NCBI GenBank assembly: GCA_003989065.1
Contig: RXIW01000005.1
Location: forward strand, 30,424 to 94,423
Origin: Candidatus Competibacteraceae bacterium
GTDB taxonomy: Bacteria > Pseudomonadota > Gammaproteobacteria > Competibacterales > Competibacteraceae
Direction of reading: 5' to 3'
Length of the DNA stretch: 64,000 nucleotides
Positions 39,231 through 49,050 of this stretch are shown here, piece by piece; the stretch's first letter is position 1; each line of letters begins with the position of its first letter. The notes below the pieces were generated by a model. The model worked only from the letters and a program-made list of their open reading frames with translations. It was not told where the DNA came from and made no database searches. A program made the position numbers and the translations under genes.

Positions 39231-39719
39231 TTACGCGCCCAGCTGGGTGCGGATGAAGGCGTATTCCGCCTGCATGGCCTTTTCGGCGTCTCCACCCACG
39301 AAATCGGCCAGCTTGCCGCCGACCAGCGGGATCCCGCACTTGATTTCGAGCTGCACGTCGTTGACGCAGCCAGCGCCTTCGCTGCGCAGCTCCATGACGC
39401 CCTGGGCGCTGACCGGCACGCCGGCGATGTCGATTGCGAACCGACAGCGATAGGGACCGCCGGCCTGGCCTTCCCAGCGTTCGGTCTGGACGATGGTGTT
39501 CCAGGGATTGATGAATTTCTTCAGCAGCGCCGGCACCTCGGCTGGCACCTCCCGCTTGATCTTGATCGCATAGCGACCGTCGCCCCCGGCGCATTCCGGT
39601 ATCTCGACGTTGCGAGCGCCGATGGCGACATATTTGGCCGTCATGAATTCGGGGTCGTGAAACAGGCCGAAGACCGTATCCACGTCTTTGGCATACTGAT
39701 GCAGGGCTTTAATTTTCAT
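39231..39719 (-). CDS. DUF2505 family protein
   Basis: A 162-aa protein from the ATG at 39719 (MKIKALHQYAKDVDTVFGLF), preceded by AGGAGG. It belongs to the DUF2505 group, which has a START/SRPBCC-like fold; blocks such as FHDPEFMTAKYVAIGARNV, TERWEGQAGGPYRCRFAIDIAGVPV and the C-terminal AEYAFIRTQL are visible. Ligand and role are unknown. The frame stays open 76 codons further upstream, but that part overlaps the agmatine deiminase gene in antisense and lacks similarity. Confidence 0.82.
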   Translation of the reverse strand: MKIKALHQYAKDVDTVFGLFHDPEFMTAKYVAIGARNVEIPECAGGDGRYAIKIKREVPAEVPALLKKFINPWNTIVQTERWEGQAGGPYRCRFAIDIAGVPVSAQGVMELRSEGAGCVNDVQLEIKCGIPLVGGKLADFVGGDAEKAMQAEYAFIRTQLGA

Positions 39720-39807
39720 CTTTTCGTCCTCCTCGCTTGGTAAAGTCGAATCCTGAACCGATCCACCTCTGTCGACCGCGCCGTCGGCGCGGACTGGAAA
39801 GCGTCCC

Positions 39808-40851
39808 ATGCTGCATGCCACCATTTCCCTGCCCGCCGAATGGGCTCCGCAGGATGCCGTTCTGCTGACCTGGCCGCACGCCGACAGCGAATGGCGGCCC
39901 TGGCTGGAGCAGGCCGACCGCACTTTTGCGCGGCTGGCCGCCGCCATTGGCCGCTACGAGCGAGTCGTGATCGTGGCTCGCGACGCCGTCCATGACCGGC
40001 ATATCCACGCGCTGCTGACCGCTGCCGGCGCGGATTCGGCGCGGATTCGGCGCTATATCGTGCCGTCCAACGACGTCTGGGCCCGCGATCACGGCCCGAT
40101 CACCGTCTATCGCGATGGTCAGCCGCTGTTGCTGGATTTCCGCTTCAACGGCTGGGGCGGCAAGTATCCCTGTGCTCTCGACGACCGCGTGACCGCCTGT
40201 TTGCAGGAACAGGGTGCTTTCGGCGACACGCCGCGGGCGGCGGTGGAGCTGATCCTGGAAGGCGGCAGCATCGAGACCGATGGCCTCGGAACCTTGTTGA
40301 CCACCGCGCAATGCCTGCTCAACCCCAACCGCAACGGTCTGGATCAGGTCGCGCTGGAGCAACGCTTGCGGGAGACCCTGGGCCTGAGTCGGTTCCTGTG
40401 GCTACAGCACGGTCATCTGGCCGGGGATGATACCGACAGCCACATCGATACGCTGGCACGTTTTTGCGATCCGAACACGATTGCCTATCAGGGTTGCGCC
40501 GATTCCGCCGATCCGCATTTCGCATCCTTGCAGGCGATGGCGGAGGAGTTGCAGTCCTTCCGCACGACGCAGGGCGATCCCTACCGCCTGATCGAGCTGC
40601 CGTTGCCAGCGGCCCAGTACAGCGAGCAAGGCCAGCGTCTGCCGGCCGGTTACGCCAATTTCCTGATCGTGAACGGGGCGGTGCTGGTGCCGGTTTACGA
40701 CGATCCCCTGGACTCCGTGGCGCTGGAACGGCTACAGGCCGGTTTTCCGGATCGCGAGGTGGTGGGTGTGTCGTGCCTGACGTTGATTCGCCAGTATGGC
40801 AGTCTGCATTGCGTGACCATGCAGCTGCCGGTGGGGGTATTGCCGCCCTAA
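39808..40851 (+). CDS. aguA: Agmatine deiminase (peptidyl-arginine deiminase-like)
   Basis: Converts agmatine to N-carbamoylputrescine in polyamine synthesis. The 347-aa protein has the family blocks PAEWAPQDAVLLTWPH, SNDVWARDHGPIT, ELILEGGSIETDGLGTLLTT, the catalytic-site GDDTDSHID block, and the nucleophile Cys335 in YGSLHCVTMQLP. The partner hydrolase AguB is not adjacent. Its 3' end overlaps the hemW stop by 4 nt. The family is clear, though some members use related guanidines. Confidence 0.9.
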   Translation: MLHATISLPAEWAPQDAVLLTWPHADSEWRPWLEQADRTFARLAAAIGRYERVVIVARDAVHDRHIHALLTAAGADSARIRRYIVPSNDVWARDHGPITVYRDGQPLLLDFRFNGWGGKYPCALDDRVTACLQEQGAFGDTPRAAVELILEGGSIETDGLGTLLTTAQCLLNPNRNGLDQVALEQRLRETLGLSRFLWLQHGHLAGDDTDSHIDTLARFCDPNTIAYQGCADSADPHFASLQAMAEELQSFRTTQGDPYRLIELPLPAAQYSEQGQRLPAGYANFLIVNGAVLVPVYDDPLDSVALERLQAGFPDREVVGVSCLTLIRQYGSLHCVTMQLPVGVLPP

Positions 40852-42008
40852 TGCGGCATGAACTCTTGCAACAGGTCGTTCAGGAACTGCAGTCCCAACG
40901 CGGTCGCCCGCAAGCGGGTTGGATCGGTTTCCAGCAGACCGCGTTGCCGTGCCCGGTGCAGTCCCGGTTCCAGCGCCTGCGGCGGTAGGCCGGTGCGCTC
41001 GCTGAACAGTTCCAGCGGCACGCCGGCGACCAGACGCAGGGCGTTCATCATGAACTCCACCGGCAATTCAGTCGTCTGGAGCGGCGTGTTGCCGCCGATG
41101 CTGGCTGAGGTTCCCGCCGTGGCCAGGTAGTCGCGCGGGTGTTTGAGTTTCCACAGACGGTGGATCTGGCCGCTGGCGGCATCGCTCAATTTACCGTGCG
41201 CGCCCGCGCCGATGCCGAGATAGTCGCCGAACTCCCAGTAATTCAGATTGTGGCGGCATTGGCGACGCTCGCGGGCATAGGCCGACACCTCGTAGCGTTG
41301 ATAGCCGTGCCGGGCCAGTTGCGCCAAGGACTGCCGCTGGATCTCCTCGATCGTGTCTTCGTCCGGCAGGGGCGGCGGCGCGTGGTGGAAGCGGGTGTTC
41401 GGCTCGATGGTGAGTTGGTAGTAGGAGAGATGAGCCGGTTGCAGGGCAATGGCGGTGGCGATGTCGGCCTGGGCTTGAGCGACGGTTTGCTGCGGCAGGC
41501 CGAACATCAGATCCAGGTTGAAATTATCCAGGCCGGCAGCATGGGCGGCCTCGGCGGCGGCGATCGCGGCCTGGCGATCGTGAATCCGGCCCAGTTGGCG
41601 TAATTGCTCATCGCCGAAGCTCTGCACGCCGATCGACAGCCGGTTGATGCCAATCGCCCGGAATTCGGCGAATTTACCGCGTTCCACCGCGCCCGGATTG
41701 GCTTCCAGGGTCATTTCCAGATCGGGACGCAGCGCCAGCCGCGCCCGCAGGCCGGACAGCAGCTGGTCCAGCGCTTCGGCGGAGAACAGGCTCGGTGTGC
41801 CGCCGCCGATGAAGACGCTGTCGATGCGCCGACCCCAGATGCGCGGCAAATCCTGCTCCAGGTCGGCCAGCAGCGCATCCACATAAGCCTGTTCCGGAAT
41901 CGAATCGCGGATTTCGTGGGAATTGAAATCGCAGTACGGACACTTGCGGACGCACCACGGCAGATGAATATACAGGGCCAACGGGATCGGGACGGTCAGG
42001 ACAGGCAT
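40848..42008 (-). CDS. hemW: Radical SAM heme chaperone HemW
   Basis: A 386-aa radical SAM protein of the HemN-like group. The cluster Cys19, Cys23 and Cys26 sit in WCVRKCPYCDF at the N-terminus. FIGGGTPSLFS and LTLEANPG-type blocks follow. It lacks the extra N-terminal part of true coproporphyrinogen dehydrogenase HemN, which fits HemW, a heme chaperone. It starts 10 nt after the rdgB stop; rph-rdgB-hemW is a common gammaproteobacterial order. Confidence 0.93.
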   Translation of the reverse strand: MPVLTVPIPLALYIHLPWCVRKCPYCDFNSHEIRDSIPEQAYVDALLADLEQDLPRIWGRRIDSVFIGGGTPSLFSAEALDQLLSGLRARLALRPDLEMTLEANPGAVERGKFAEFRAIGINRLSIGVQSFGDEQLRQLGRIHDRQAAIAAAEAAHAAGLDNFNLDLMFGLPQQTVAQAQADIATAIALQPAHLSYYQLTIEPNTRFHHAPPPLPDEDTIEEIQRQSLAQLARHGYQRYEVSAYARERRQCRHNLNYWEFGDYLGIGAGAHGKLSDAASGQIHRLWKLKHPRDYLATAGTSASIGGNTPLQTTELPVEFMMNALRLVAGVPLELFSERTGLPPQALEPGLHRARQRGLLETDPTRLRATALGLQFLNDLLQEFMPH

Positions 42009-42018
42009 GGCGCCGCGC

Positions 42019-42633
42019 TCAATCCGCCATCAGCGGCGTCGAGTCCAGCTTCAGCCGCTGCGCCAGTTCGGCCAGGGCCTGGCCGCGATGGCTGAGCCGA
42101 TTCTTGATCTCGGGGGCCAACTCGGCGGAGGTCCTGTGTTCGGTCGGGACCAAGAACACTGGGTCGTAGCCGAAGCCACCGCTACCGGACGGTTCGAAGG
42201 TGATCCGGCCTTCCCAACTAGCCTGGCACAGCACCGGCATGGGGTCGGTCGGGTGGCGCAACAGGGCCAGGGCGCAGACGAAGCGGGCGGTGCGCCGCTC
42301 CATGGGGATGTCGCGCATGGCCTCCAGCAGCTGGAGCAGATTGCGCTGATCGTCGGCGTCGGGGCCGGCGTAGCGGGCCGAATAGATCCCCGGTGCGCCG
42401 CCCAGGGCATCCACCACCAGTCCGGAGTCGTCGGCCAGCGCCGGTAGGCCGGTATGCTGGGTGGCGTTGCGGGCCTTGATCAAGGCGTTTTCGATGAAGG
42501 TCAGCCCGGTTTCCGCCGCTTCCGGGACTCCGAAAGCCGACTGTGGCCGAATTTCCACGCCTAGACTGCCGAGAACGGCCGCGAATTCCCGGACCTTGCC
42601 GGGATTGCCGGTCGCCAATATCCACTGATGCAT
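42019..42633 (-). CDS. rdgB: dITP/XTP pyrophosphatase RdgB
   Basis: Removes non-canonical purine nucleotides (dITP, XTP) by hydrolysis to the monophosphate. The 204-aa protein starts [17 protein letters not shown], with TGNPGK as the phosphate-binding loop. Other HAM1 blocks are [26 protein letters not shown] and the C-terminal [10 protein letters not shown]. It lies 31 nt after rph and 10 nt before hemW. Family assignment is firm. Confidence 0.95.
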   Translation of the reverse strand: MHQWILATGNPGKVREFAAVLGSLGVEIRPQSAFGVPEAAETGLTFIENALIKARNATQHTGLPALADDSGLVVDALGGAPGIYSARYAGPDADDQRNLLQLLEAMRDIPMERRTARFVCALALLRHPTDPMPVLCQASWEGRITFEPSGSGGFGYDPVFLVPTEHRTSAELAPEIKNRLSHRGQALAELAQRLKLDSTPLMAD

Positions 42634-42664
42634 GCGCCTGTCTCCGTCGCTGTCGAAGCCGTGC

Positions 42665-43387
42665 TCAGCCCGGCAGGCCCAGGACTTCCCGCTGTTTGTG
42701 CAGCAGGCGATCGATGCCGTTGCGCGCCAGCTCCAGCATCGCCTGCAGTTCCTCCTGGCGGAAGGCGTGACCCTCGGCGGTGCCCTGAATCTCGATGAAA
42801 GCGCCGGCGTCGTTCATGACCACGTTCATATCGGTTTCCGCCTCGGAATCTTCGGCGTAATCGAGGTCCAGCACCGGCACACCCTGGTAAATGCCGACCG
42901 ACACCGAAGCGACCTGGCCGTGCAAGGGATTCTTCTTGAGCAGTCGCTTGCCGATCAAATGGCGCACGGCGTCGGCCAGGGCCACGAAACCGCCGGTGAT
43001 GGACGCGGTGCGGGTGCCGCCATCGGCCTGCAGGACATCGCAATCCAGGGTGATGGTGCGCTCGCCCAGCGCCTCCAGATCCATCACCGCGCGCAGGGCG
43101 CGGCCGATCAGACGCTGGATCTCCATGGTCCGCCCATCTTGTCGGCCACGGCTGGCTTCGCGCTGCATCCGGGTATGGGTGGAGCGCGGTAGCATGCCAT
43201 ACTCAGCGGTCACCCACCCCCGACCCTTGCCCTTCAGAAACGGCGGCACCCGCTCTTCGATACTGGCGGTGCAGAGCACCCGGGTATCGCCGAACTCTAT
43301 CAGCACCGAACCTTCTGCATGTTTGGTGAATTGGCGGGTGATACGGATCGAACGCAGTTCATCGGCGGCGCGGGAGCTGGGGCGCAT
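42665..43387 (-). CDS. rph: Ribonuclease PH
   Basis: A phosphorolytic exoribonuclease that trims tRNA 3' ends. The 240-aa protein begins [39 protein letters not shown]. It has [44 protein letters not shown], with the phosphate-binding arginines, and later [15 protein letters not shown]. Length equals the E. coli full-length form. It is divergent from yicC, as in many gammaproteobacteria. Confidence 0.96.
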   Translation of the reverse strand: MRPSSRAADELRSIRITRQFTKHAEGSVLIEFGDTRVLCTASIEERVPPFLKGKGRGWVTAEYGMLPRSTHTRMQREASRGRQDGRTMEIQRLIGRALRAVMDLEALGERTITLDCDVLQADGGTRTASITGGFVALADAVRHLIGKRLLKKNPLHGQVASVSVGIYQGVPVLDLDYAEDSEAETDMNVVMNDAGAFIEIQGTAEGHAFRQEELQAMLELARNGIDRLLHKQREVLGLPG

Positions 43388-43604
43388 GGAAAATTTCCTT
43401 GTGTTGGGTATGGATTATCGGGCAGCGGACTATAGCAGAACCGGCCCGTTTTCTCGGTTGGGAAAGAGCATGGTGAGCCATCAAATCAGTGCTATAAAGC
43501 CAAGATCGCGCCATTGAGCGCCAGTTCCGCGCAAAACCGACGCTAATGCGCGAGAATGCCCCCTTCAACCCAGATCAGCAACTCTCGAACATTGAGGATA
43601 GCCC

Positions 43605-44471
43605 ATGTTACGCAGCATGACCGCCTTCGCGCGCCGGGAACAGAACAGTCCTTGGGGTACCATTGTCTGGGAATTGCGCTCGGTGAATCACCGCTACCTC
43701 GAAACCGTGTTGCGCCTGCCGGAAACGCTGCGCAGCCTGGAATCGTTGGCGCGCGAACGGGTTTCGGCGGCGCTGGGTCGCGGCAAGGTCGAAGGCACGC
43801 TCAAGCTGCAAACCAGCGGCGCGGCCTTGACCAGCATCACCGTCAATTACGCTCTGGTCGAACGTTTGATCGAGGTTGCGAGTGAGCTGGAACACATGAT
43901 CGGACCGGGAGCCGGCCTGCAGTTGTCGGACGTGATGCGCTGGCCAGGGGTGATCAACGAGGCGGAGCCGGATCTGGATGAGATCAAGCAGACCATCCTC
44001 GACGAGCTGAACGCGGCCCTGGCGGAGCTGATCGCCACTCGCGAACGCGAGGGTCAGCGCACGGCCGAACTGCTGCGTCAGCGCTGCGAGGCGATGCGGG
44101 TGCAGATCAAGCAGGTGCGCGCCCGGCGGCCCGAAGTGCTGGCGCGCTGGCGCGACAAGCTGATGGCTCGTCTGGTGGATCTGCCGGTCGAGCCCGATCC
44201 CGGCCGGGTGGAACAAGAGGTGGTGCTAGTGGCGCAGCGCCTGGATGTGGACGAAGAGCTGGACCGGTTGGATACCCATCTGGATGAGATCCAAGCGGTG
44301 CTCGGTCGCCGCGAACCGGTCGGGCGACGCCTGGATTTCCTGATGCAGGAACTCAACCGGGAGGCCAATACGCTCTCCTCGAAATCCTCCGACGCCGATA
44401 CGACCCGCGCCGCGGTCGAACTGAAAGTGTTGATCGAGCAAATGCGGGAGCAGGTCCAGAACATCGAGTAG
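43605..44471 (+). CDS. yicC: YicC family endoribonuclease/stress protein
   Basis: A 288-aa protein of the YicC family, whose E. coli member is an endoribonuclease linked to small-RNA decay. N-terminal block SMTAFARREQNSPWGTIVWELRSVNHRYLE and C-terminal LDFLMQELNREANTLSSKSSDADTTRAAVELKVLIEQMREQVQNIE are the two conserved ends. The middle is helical and rich in Arg/Glu. GAGGATA precedes the ATG. It is divergent from rph. Confidence 0.94.
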   Translation: MLRSMTAFARREQNSPWGTIVWELRSVNHRYLETVLRLPETLRSLESLARERVSAALGRGKVEGTLKLQTSGAALTSITVNYALVERLIEVASELEHMIGPGAGLQLSDVMRWPGVINEAEPDLDEIKQTILDELNAALAELIATREREGQRTAELLRQRCEAMRVQIKQVRARRPEVLARWRDKLMARLVDLPVEPDPGRVEQEVVLVAQRLDVDEELDRLDTHLDEIQAVLGRREPVGRRLDFLMQELNREANTLSSKSSDADTTRAAVELKVLIEQMREQVQNIE

Positions 44472-44534
44472 CGCTCGATGGCATATCGAAATATTTCCGG
44501 ACTCCGCTGACACGGCGGCTTTTGGTGATCGACG

Positions 44535-44690
44535 ACGCTGGCCGTCCAATCCGCCGACATCGTGACCTGTTCACAGTCCTTCCACTGGATGGAGCCCGGC
44601 GCGACGCTCGAAGAGGTGTCGCGTATCCTGGCGCAGGGTGGGGTGTTCGCCGTTTACGACAGCCAGTGGCCGGATGGGCCAGGATCATCG
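44535..44690 (+). pseudogene. Fragment of a SAM-dependent methyltransferase gene
   Basis: In one frame the DNA reads LAVQSADIVTCSQSFHWM, then EPGATLEEVSRILAQGGVFAVYDSQWP. This is the post-motif-I to motif-III part of type 11 methyltransferases. Everything before (SAM-binding GxGxG motif) and after is missing, and yicC ends just before it. The surrounding gene-free DNA (44472-44759) shows nothing else. Confidence 0.7.
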
Positions 44691-44759
44691 CGACCATTGC
44701 AGGGAGGGGCGGCTCGGGTCGCAATGTCCCGGTGTCGGTTGCGGCGGGTGGGTGCGGGC

Positions 44760-45584
44760 TCAGCTCTTGACGAATTCCAGCAGATCCTCGTTCAACTGGT
44801 CCTTGCTGGTGCTGCCCAGGCCATGGGCGCCGTCCGGATAAATCTTCAGGGTCGCGTTCGGGACCAGCTTGGACGAGAGCATGGCCGAAGCGCCGATCGG
44901 GACGACCTGATCATCTTCGCCGTGAATGATCAGGGTCGGCACGTCGAACTTTTTCAAGTCTTCGGTGAAGTCGGTCTCGGAAAACGCCTTGATGCAGTCG
45001 TAGGCATTTTTATGCCCGGTCATCATGCCTTGCAACCACCACCACTGGATCAGGCCCTGCGAGACTTTGGCGCCGGGGCGGTTGAAGCCGAAGAAGGGAC
45101 CGCTGGCGATATCCAGGAAGAACTGCGAACGATCGGCCAGGTAGGCCACCCGGAAGCCGTCGAATACCTCCATCGGCAAACCACCGGGATTGGCTTCGGT
45201 TTGTAACATGATCGGTGGTACGGCGCCGACCAATACGGCTTTGGCGACCCGTGCCGTGCCGTGCCGGCCGATGTAGCGGGCCACTTCGCCGCCGCCGGTG
45301 GAATGGCCGACCAGCATGGCGTTTTTCACATCCAGCGTCTCCAGCAAGGTCGCCAGATCGTCGGCGTAAGTATCCATCTCGTTGCCGTTCCAGGGCTGGC
45401 TGGAACGGCCATGCCCGCGGCGGTCGTGGGCGATGCAGCGATAGCCGTTGGAGGCCAGAAAGAACATCTGCGCCTCCCAGTCATCGGCGCTCAACGGCCA
45501 GCCGTGACTGAACACGACCGGTTGGCCTGAACCCCAATCCTTGTAGAAGATTTGCGTACCGTCTTGGGTGGTAATGGTGCTCAT
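44760..45584 (-). CDS. Alpha/beta hydrolase, non-heme chloroperoxidase type
   Basis: A 274-aa alpha/beta hydrolase of the non-heme haloperoxidase/esterase subgroup, starting [37 protein letters not shown]. The nucleophile is Ser95 in GHSTGGGE; the Asp lies in [11 protein letters not shown] and the His in [17 protein letters not shown] in the cap is typical of the subgroup. Members act as esterases and show perhydrolase activity in vitro; the natural substrate is unknown. It is the last gene of a minus-strand hydrolase cluster. Confidence 0.88.
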   Translation of the reverse strand: MSTITTQDGTQIFYKDWGSGQPVVFSHGWPLSADDWEAQMFFLASNGYRCIAHDRRGHGRSSQPWNGNEMDTYADDLATLLETLDVKNAMLVGHSTGGGEVARYIGRHGTARVAKAVLVGAVPPIMLQTEANPGGLPMEVFDGFRVAYLADRSQFFLDIASGPFFGFNRPGAKVSQGLIQWWWLQGMMTGHKNAYDCIKAFSETDFTEDLKKFDVPTLIIHGEDDQVVPIGASAMLSSKLVPNATLKIYPDGAHGLGSTSKDQLNEDLLEFVKS

Positions 45585-45632
45585 GGCGTGCGCTCCTCGG
45601 TGGTTGGGTGGGATCGAAAAGTCGTATTTCGG

Positions 45633-47507
45633 TCAGAATGCGAAGCAATCACAGCCACCTCCCCAGAATCCGGCATAGCGATGGCGAGCCGTCTCGGCTG
45701 CCGTGAACAGTTGCTGCAGGGCGTGATGGCAACCGTGCTGATGGCATTCGGCGCTGTGCCGATGGGCAACGGGAATGTCGTTGCGCGCCGCTTGGCGAAT
45801 GTCCAACGGCGCGCCGTAACCGCCGAAATAGCGGGCGGGCGACCATTCCGGCAGCACCGGCAACGGTGGCGGTTGATAGGGGGTGAACTCGTCTCTGGCG
45901 TAAACCACCTTGCCGCTAACCACCGTCAAGACCGATTCGATGCCCTTGATGTCTTGTTCCGGCACGGTGAAATAGTCTTCGGTGAGCGCGGCCAGATCGG
46001 CCCATTGCCCGACTGCGAGCGTCCCTTTCTGGCCGTCCTCGCTTGAAAACCAGCTGCTGCCTTGGGTAAACAGCCGCAAGGCTTCCTCGCGGTCGAGCCG
46101 ATTGGCCTCGGAGTACAGGGTCGCACCGCCTACCGTTTTACCCGCCGTCAGCCAGTACAGCGCCACCCACGGGTTGTAGCTGGCGACCCGGGTGGCGTCG
46201 GTGCCGGCGCCGACCGGTAAGCCCAGCTCCAGCATCTTGCGCACCGGTGGCGTGCGTTCGACGGCGGTTTGGCCATAGCGGTCGATGAAATATTCGCCCT
46301 GATAGGCCATGCGGTGCTGAATGGCGATGCCGCCGCCCAAGGCCCTGACCCGTTCGAGATTGCGTTCGGAGATGGTTTCGCAGTGATCGAAGAACCAATG
46401 CAATCCGGCGAGGGGCACTTCTCGATTCACGTTCTCGAACACGTCGAGGAAGCGAGTGATGCTCTCGTCGTAGGTGGCGTGCAAGCGGAACGGCCAGCGC
46501 TGGGTCGCCAGCAGGGTGACCACTTCTTTCAGTTCCGCTTCCAGGCTGGCGGGCAGATCGGGGCGCGGTTCCAGAAAGTCTTCGAAGTCGGCCGCCGAGA
46601 ACACCAGCATCTCGCCAGCGCCGTTGCAGCGCAGGTAGTCATCGCCTCGACCGGGTGCGGTCATGTCGATCCAGCGAGCGAAATCTTCCTTTTCATGCTG
46701 CGGACGCTGGGTAAACAGGTTGTAGGCGATGCGCAGGGTCAATTCGCCGCGTCGATGCAGTTCCTCGATGATGGCGTAGTCTTCCGGATAATTCTGAAAG
46801 CCGCCGCCGGCGTCGATGGCGCTGGTCAGCCCGAGTCGATTGAGTTCGCGCATGAAATGGCGGGTGGAATTCATCTGCTGCTCGGGCGGCAGCTTCGGCC
46901 CTTTCGCCAGGGTCGCGTACAGGATGGTGGCGTTGGGGCGGGCGATCAGCAGGCCGGTGGGATGGCCGCTGTGATCGCGCTGGATTTCGCCGCCGGGCGG
47001 ATTGGGGGTGTCGCGGGTATAGCCGCAGGCGCGCAGAGCCGCTTGGTTCAGCAAGGCGCGGCAATACAGGTTCAGGATGAATACCGGCGTGTCCGGCGCG
47101 ACGGCGTTGATTTCATCCAGGGTTGGCATCCGCCGTTCGGCGAATTGGAATTCGCTCCAGCCGCCGACCACTCGCACCCACTGGCCGGGCGGGGTGCGTT
47201 GCGCCTGGTCCTTGAGCATCCGCAGCGCATCGGCCAGGGACGGCACGCCGTCCCAGCGCAATTCCAGGTTGTAATGCAGTCCGCCGCGAATGACGTGCAG
47301 GTGCGAGTCATTCAAGCCTGGAATCACCCGTCGGCCCTTGAGATCGATGACTTGGGTCTGCGGGCCGCGCGGGTAGTCCTCGGTCCCGTCCACGGCCACG
47401 ATGCGGCCATCCTGAATGGCCACGCGGGTCGCTTCGGGATGCTGCGGGTCGAGGGTGGCGATGCGGCCGTTATGCAGGATGAGATCGGGGGTCAAGTTCG
47501 GCTTCAT
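45633..47507 (-). CDS. YtcJ-like amidohydrolase with His/Cys-rich tail
   Basis: A metal-dependent amidohydrolase of about 624 aa from the ATG at 47507, which overlaps the previous gene's stop. Core features: IPGLNDSHLHVIRGG, HWFFDHCETISERNLERV, VGAGTDATRVASYNPW and KGTLAVGQWADLAALTEDYF. After the normal fold a 45-residue tail contains HRHSAECHQHGCHH and GGGCDCFAF, a dense set of His and Cys that could bind metal. The substrate is unknown; family members include formamidases and exoenzyme-like hydrolases. It belongs to the 44.7-51.1 kb cluster. Confidence 0.85.
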   Translation of the reverse strand: MKPNLTPDLILHNGRIATLDPQHPEATRVAIQDGRIVAVDGTEDYPRGPQTQVIDLKGRRVIPGLNDSHLHVIRGGLHYNLELRWDGVPSLADALRMLKDQAQRTPPGQWVRVVGGWSEFQFAERRMPTLDEINAVAPDTPVFILNLYCRALLNQAALRACGYTRDTPNPPGGEIQRDHSGHPTGLLIARPNATILYATLAKGPKLPPEQQMNSTRHFMRELNRLGLTSAIDAGGGFQNYPEDYAIIEELHRRGELTLRIAYNLFTQRPQHEKEDFARWIDMTAPGRGDDYLRCNGAGEMLVFSAADFEDFLEPRPDLPASLEAELKEVVTLLATQRWPFRLHATYDESITRFLDVFENVNREVPLAGLHWFFDHCETISERNLERVRALGGGIAIQHRMAYQGEYFIDRYGQTAVERTPPVRKMLELGLPVGAGTDATRVASYNPWVALYWLTAGKTVGGATLYSEANRLDREEALRLFTQGSSWFSSEDGQKGTLAVGQWADLAALTEDYFTVPEQDIKGIESVLTVVSGKVVYARDEFTPYQPPPLPVLPEWSPARYFGGYGAPLDIRQAARNDIPVAHRHSAECHQHGCHHALQQLFTAAETARHRYAGFWGGGCDCFAF

Positions 47508-48046
47508 GGCTGGGGTTTCCTGTCGTTGGGATGCAACCAGGCATGCAAGAGACGGGTGACCAGCGGCATGACGACCCAGGTCAGCAGCACGACCACGCAG
47601 GCGTTGAAGACGGCATTGGCGAGGATGAAATGCCAATTTTTGATGGCGGGGCCGAGGGTCAAGCTCAAGCCGGTGGCGACCGGAAACACTCCCAGAAAGG
47701 TGGCGATGGCCATCTTCCAGCGCGGCGGGGCGTTCGGCGTGCGAAACCAGGCTTCGAGGCCGTGCAGCTGCCGATATTCCGGTTCACCCTCGGTCAATTG
47801 GTGGGCGTATTCGTCCCAGATTTTGAACTGCGGCGAGGCGTAAAACGCATCGCGCTCGGCGGCGCTGGCGAAAGTGCGCAAGATGCCGTATTCCCGCGAA
47901 TCGGAGTCGGGCGGTGGGGTCAGCATCAGCGCCCCACACACGCCGTCTTGGGCGAATGAAGTTTGGAAAAACTCGCGCAAGCCTTGTTGAAACGCGGTTT
48001 CGCAGCCGGGACGGACCCGGCGCGTGATCGCAACGTGGATGGGCAT
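47504..48046 (-). CDS. Antibiotic biosynthesis monooxygenase-domain membrane protein
   Basis: About 180 aa from the ATG at 48046 (MPIHVAITRRVRPGCETAFQ). The N-terminal 95 residues form the ABM dimeric alpha-beta barrel, e.g. GILRTFASAAERDAFYASPQF. Two hydrophobic segments follow (TFLGVFPVATGLSLTLG and ANAVFNACVVVLLTWVVMPLV), placing the enzyme domain at the membrane. Such ABM plus two-helix proteins are common but uncharacterised. The frame extends 11 codons upstream into the alpha/beta-hydrolase gene, so an earlier start at 48079 is possible. Confidence 0.8.
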   Translation of the reverse strand: MPIHVAITRRVRPGCETAFQQGLREFFQTSFAQDGVCGALMLTPPPDSDSREYGILRTFASAAERDAFYASPQFKIWDEYAHQLTEGEPEYRQLHGLEAWFRTPNAPPRWKMAIATFLGVFPVATGLSLTLGPAIKNWHFILANAVFNACVVVLLTWVVMPLVTRLLHAWLHPNDRKPQP

Positions 48047-48062
48047 ATCGACCTGCGGCTGC

Positions 48063-49013
48063 TTATGATTTGGCATCAAGGAAAGCGATGATTGCCGGAA
48101 TCACCGCTTGGGGCGCTTCTTCCATTAGCCAATGCCCCGAGCCCATGACGACTTGACCCTGAACATTGGAGGCCACCAGCTTGGTTTGCTCGATGAGGAA
48201 GTTGCCGCTGGCCTTCTCACCGGTCAGCACCAGTACCGGCATGGAAAGCGGCGTTGCGCTCAACTGGGCAAAGTCCTTGGCGTCGCGCTCGAAGTTGCGG
48301 AAGTATTCAAAACCGGCGCGCATGCCGCCTGGCTGCGCGTAGGCTTCCGCATAGAAACGACGGTCGGCTTCTGGTATTGAGTGATGGGGATCGGCGGCGA
48401 AATCGTTCCAGAAATGCTCGAAGTAAATGCGCTCGCGACCGTTGACTAACGCCAGTGGCACTTCACCGTAGAAGTGGAAGTGCCATAAATCGCGCATCAG
48501 CCAGACATCCTTCCAGTTGCCGATACCGGGCAGGAACGCATCCATCAACACCACGCGCTCGGTCGCCTGCGGGAACTGCGCGGCGTAGGCGTAAGCCACC
48601 ATCAATCCGATGTCGTGGCCGACGATGCTCACGCGATCGAATCCCAACGACGAGGTGAGGTCGTGGATGTCCACGGCCATGTTCTTCTTGTCGTAGCCGG
48701 AATCGGGCTTGGAGGAATTACCCGCGCCGCGCAGGTCTGGAACGATGACCGTGTGGTTCTTGGCCAGCAGCGGCATGAGTGGAAGCCACATGTGACCGGT
48801 TTCGGCATAGCCATGCAACAGGACCACCGGGTTGCCCTGGCCGCCGATGAGATAATGGAGTCGAACTCCGTTGACCTCGGCAAAGTGCTCGGTGAAACCG
48901 GCAGGGATTTCGCTGGCTGTCGCCGAGAGTGAGGCGCACGCCAGCAGCAAGACGACAAAGCTTGCCGTGCCGACGAAGACGTTGCGTCTGGACGATATTC
49001 GCTGAGTCATCAT
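48063..49013 (-). CDS. Exported alpha/beta hydrolase, epoxide hydrolase/dehalogenase type
   Basis: A 316-aa alpha/beta hydrolase. The N-terminus has a double arginine (SSRRNVFVG) before a hydrophobic stretch ending ATAS, a possible Tat signal. The nucleophile is Asp134 in VGHDIGLMVAYAYA, as in epoxide hydrolases and fluoroacetate dehalogenases; HGYAETGHMW forms the oxyanion side and GSGHWLMEEAP carries the catalytic His. The natural substrate is unknown. It lies between the isochorismatase-like gene and the ABM gene on the same strand. Confidence 0.87.
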   Translation of the reverse strand: MMTQRISSRRNVFVGTASFVVLLLACASLSATASEIPAGFTEHFAEVNGVRLHYLIGGQGNPVVLLHGYAETGHMWLPLMPLLAKNHTVIVPDLRGAGNSSKPDSGYDKKNMAVDIHDLTSSLGFDRVSIVGHDIGLMVAYAYAAQFPQATERVVLMDAFLPGIGNWKDVWLMRDLWHFHFYGEVPLALVNGRERIYFEHFWNDFAADPHHSIPEADRRFYAEAYAQPGGMRAGFEYFRNFERDAKDFAQLSATPLSMPVLVLTGEKASGNFLIEQTKLVASNVQGQVVMGSGHWLMEEAPQAVIPAIIAFLDAKS

Positions 49014-49050
49014 TGAATTGACCTCTCGTGGCTCTTATTCGCCAGTTGGT

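Noticed and set aside
46269..47843. 524-codon plus-strand frame antisense to the amidohydrolase
   Set aside because: The amidohydrolase on the other strand has clear motifs; this frame has none.
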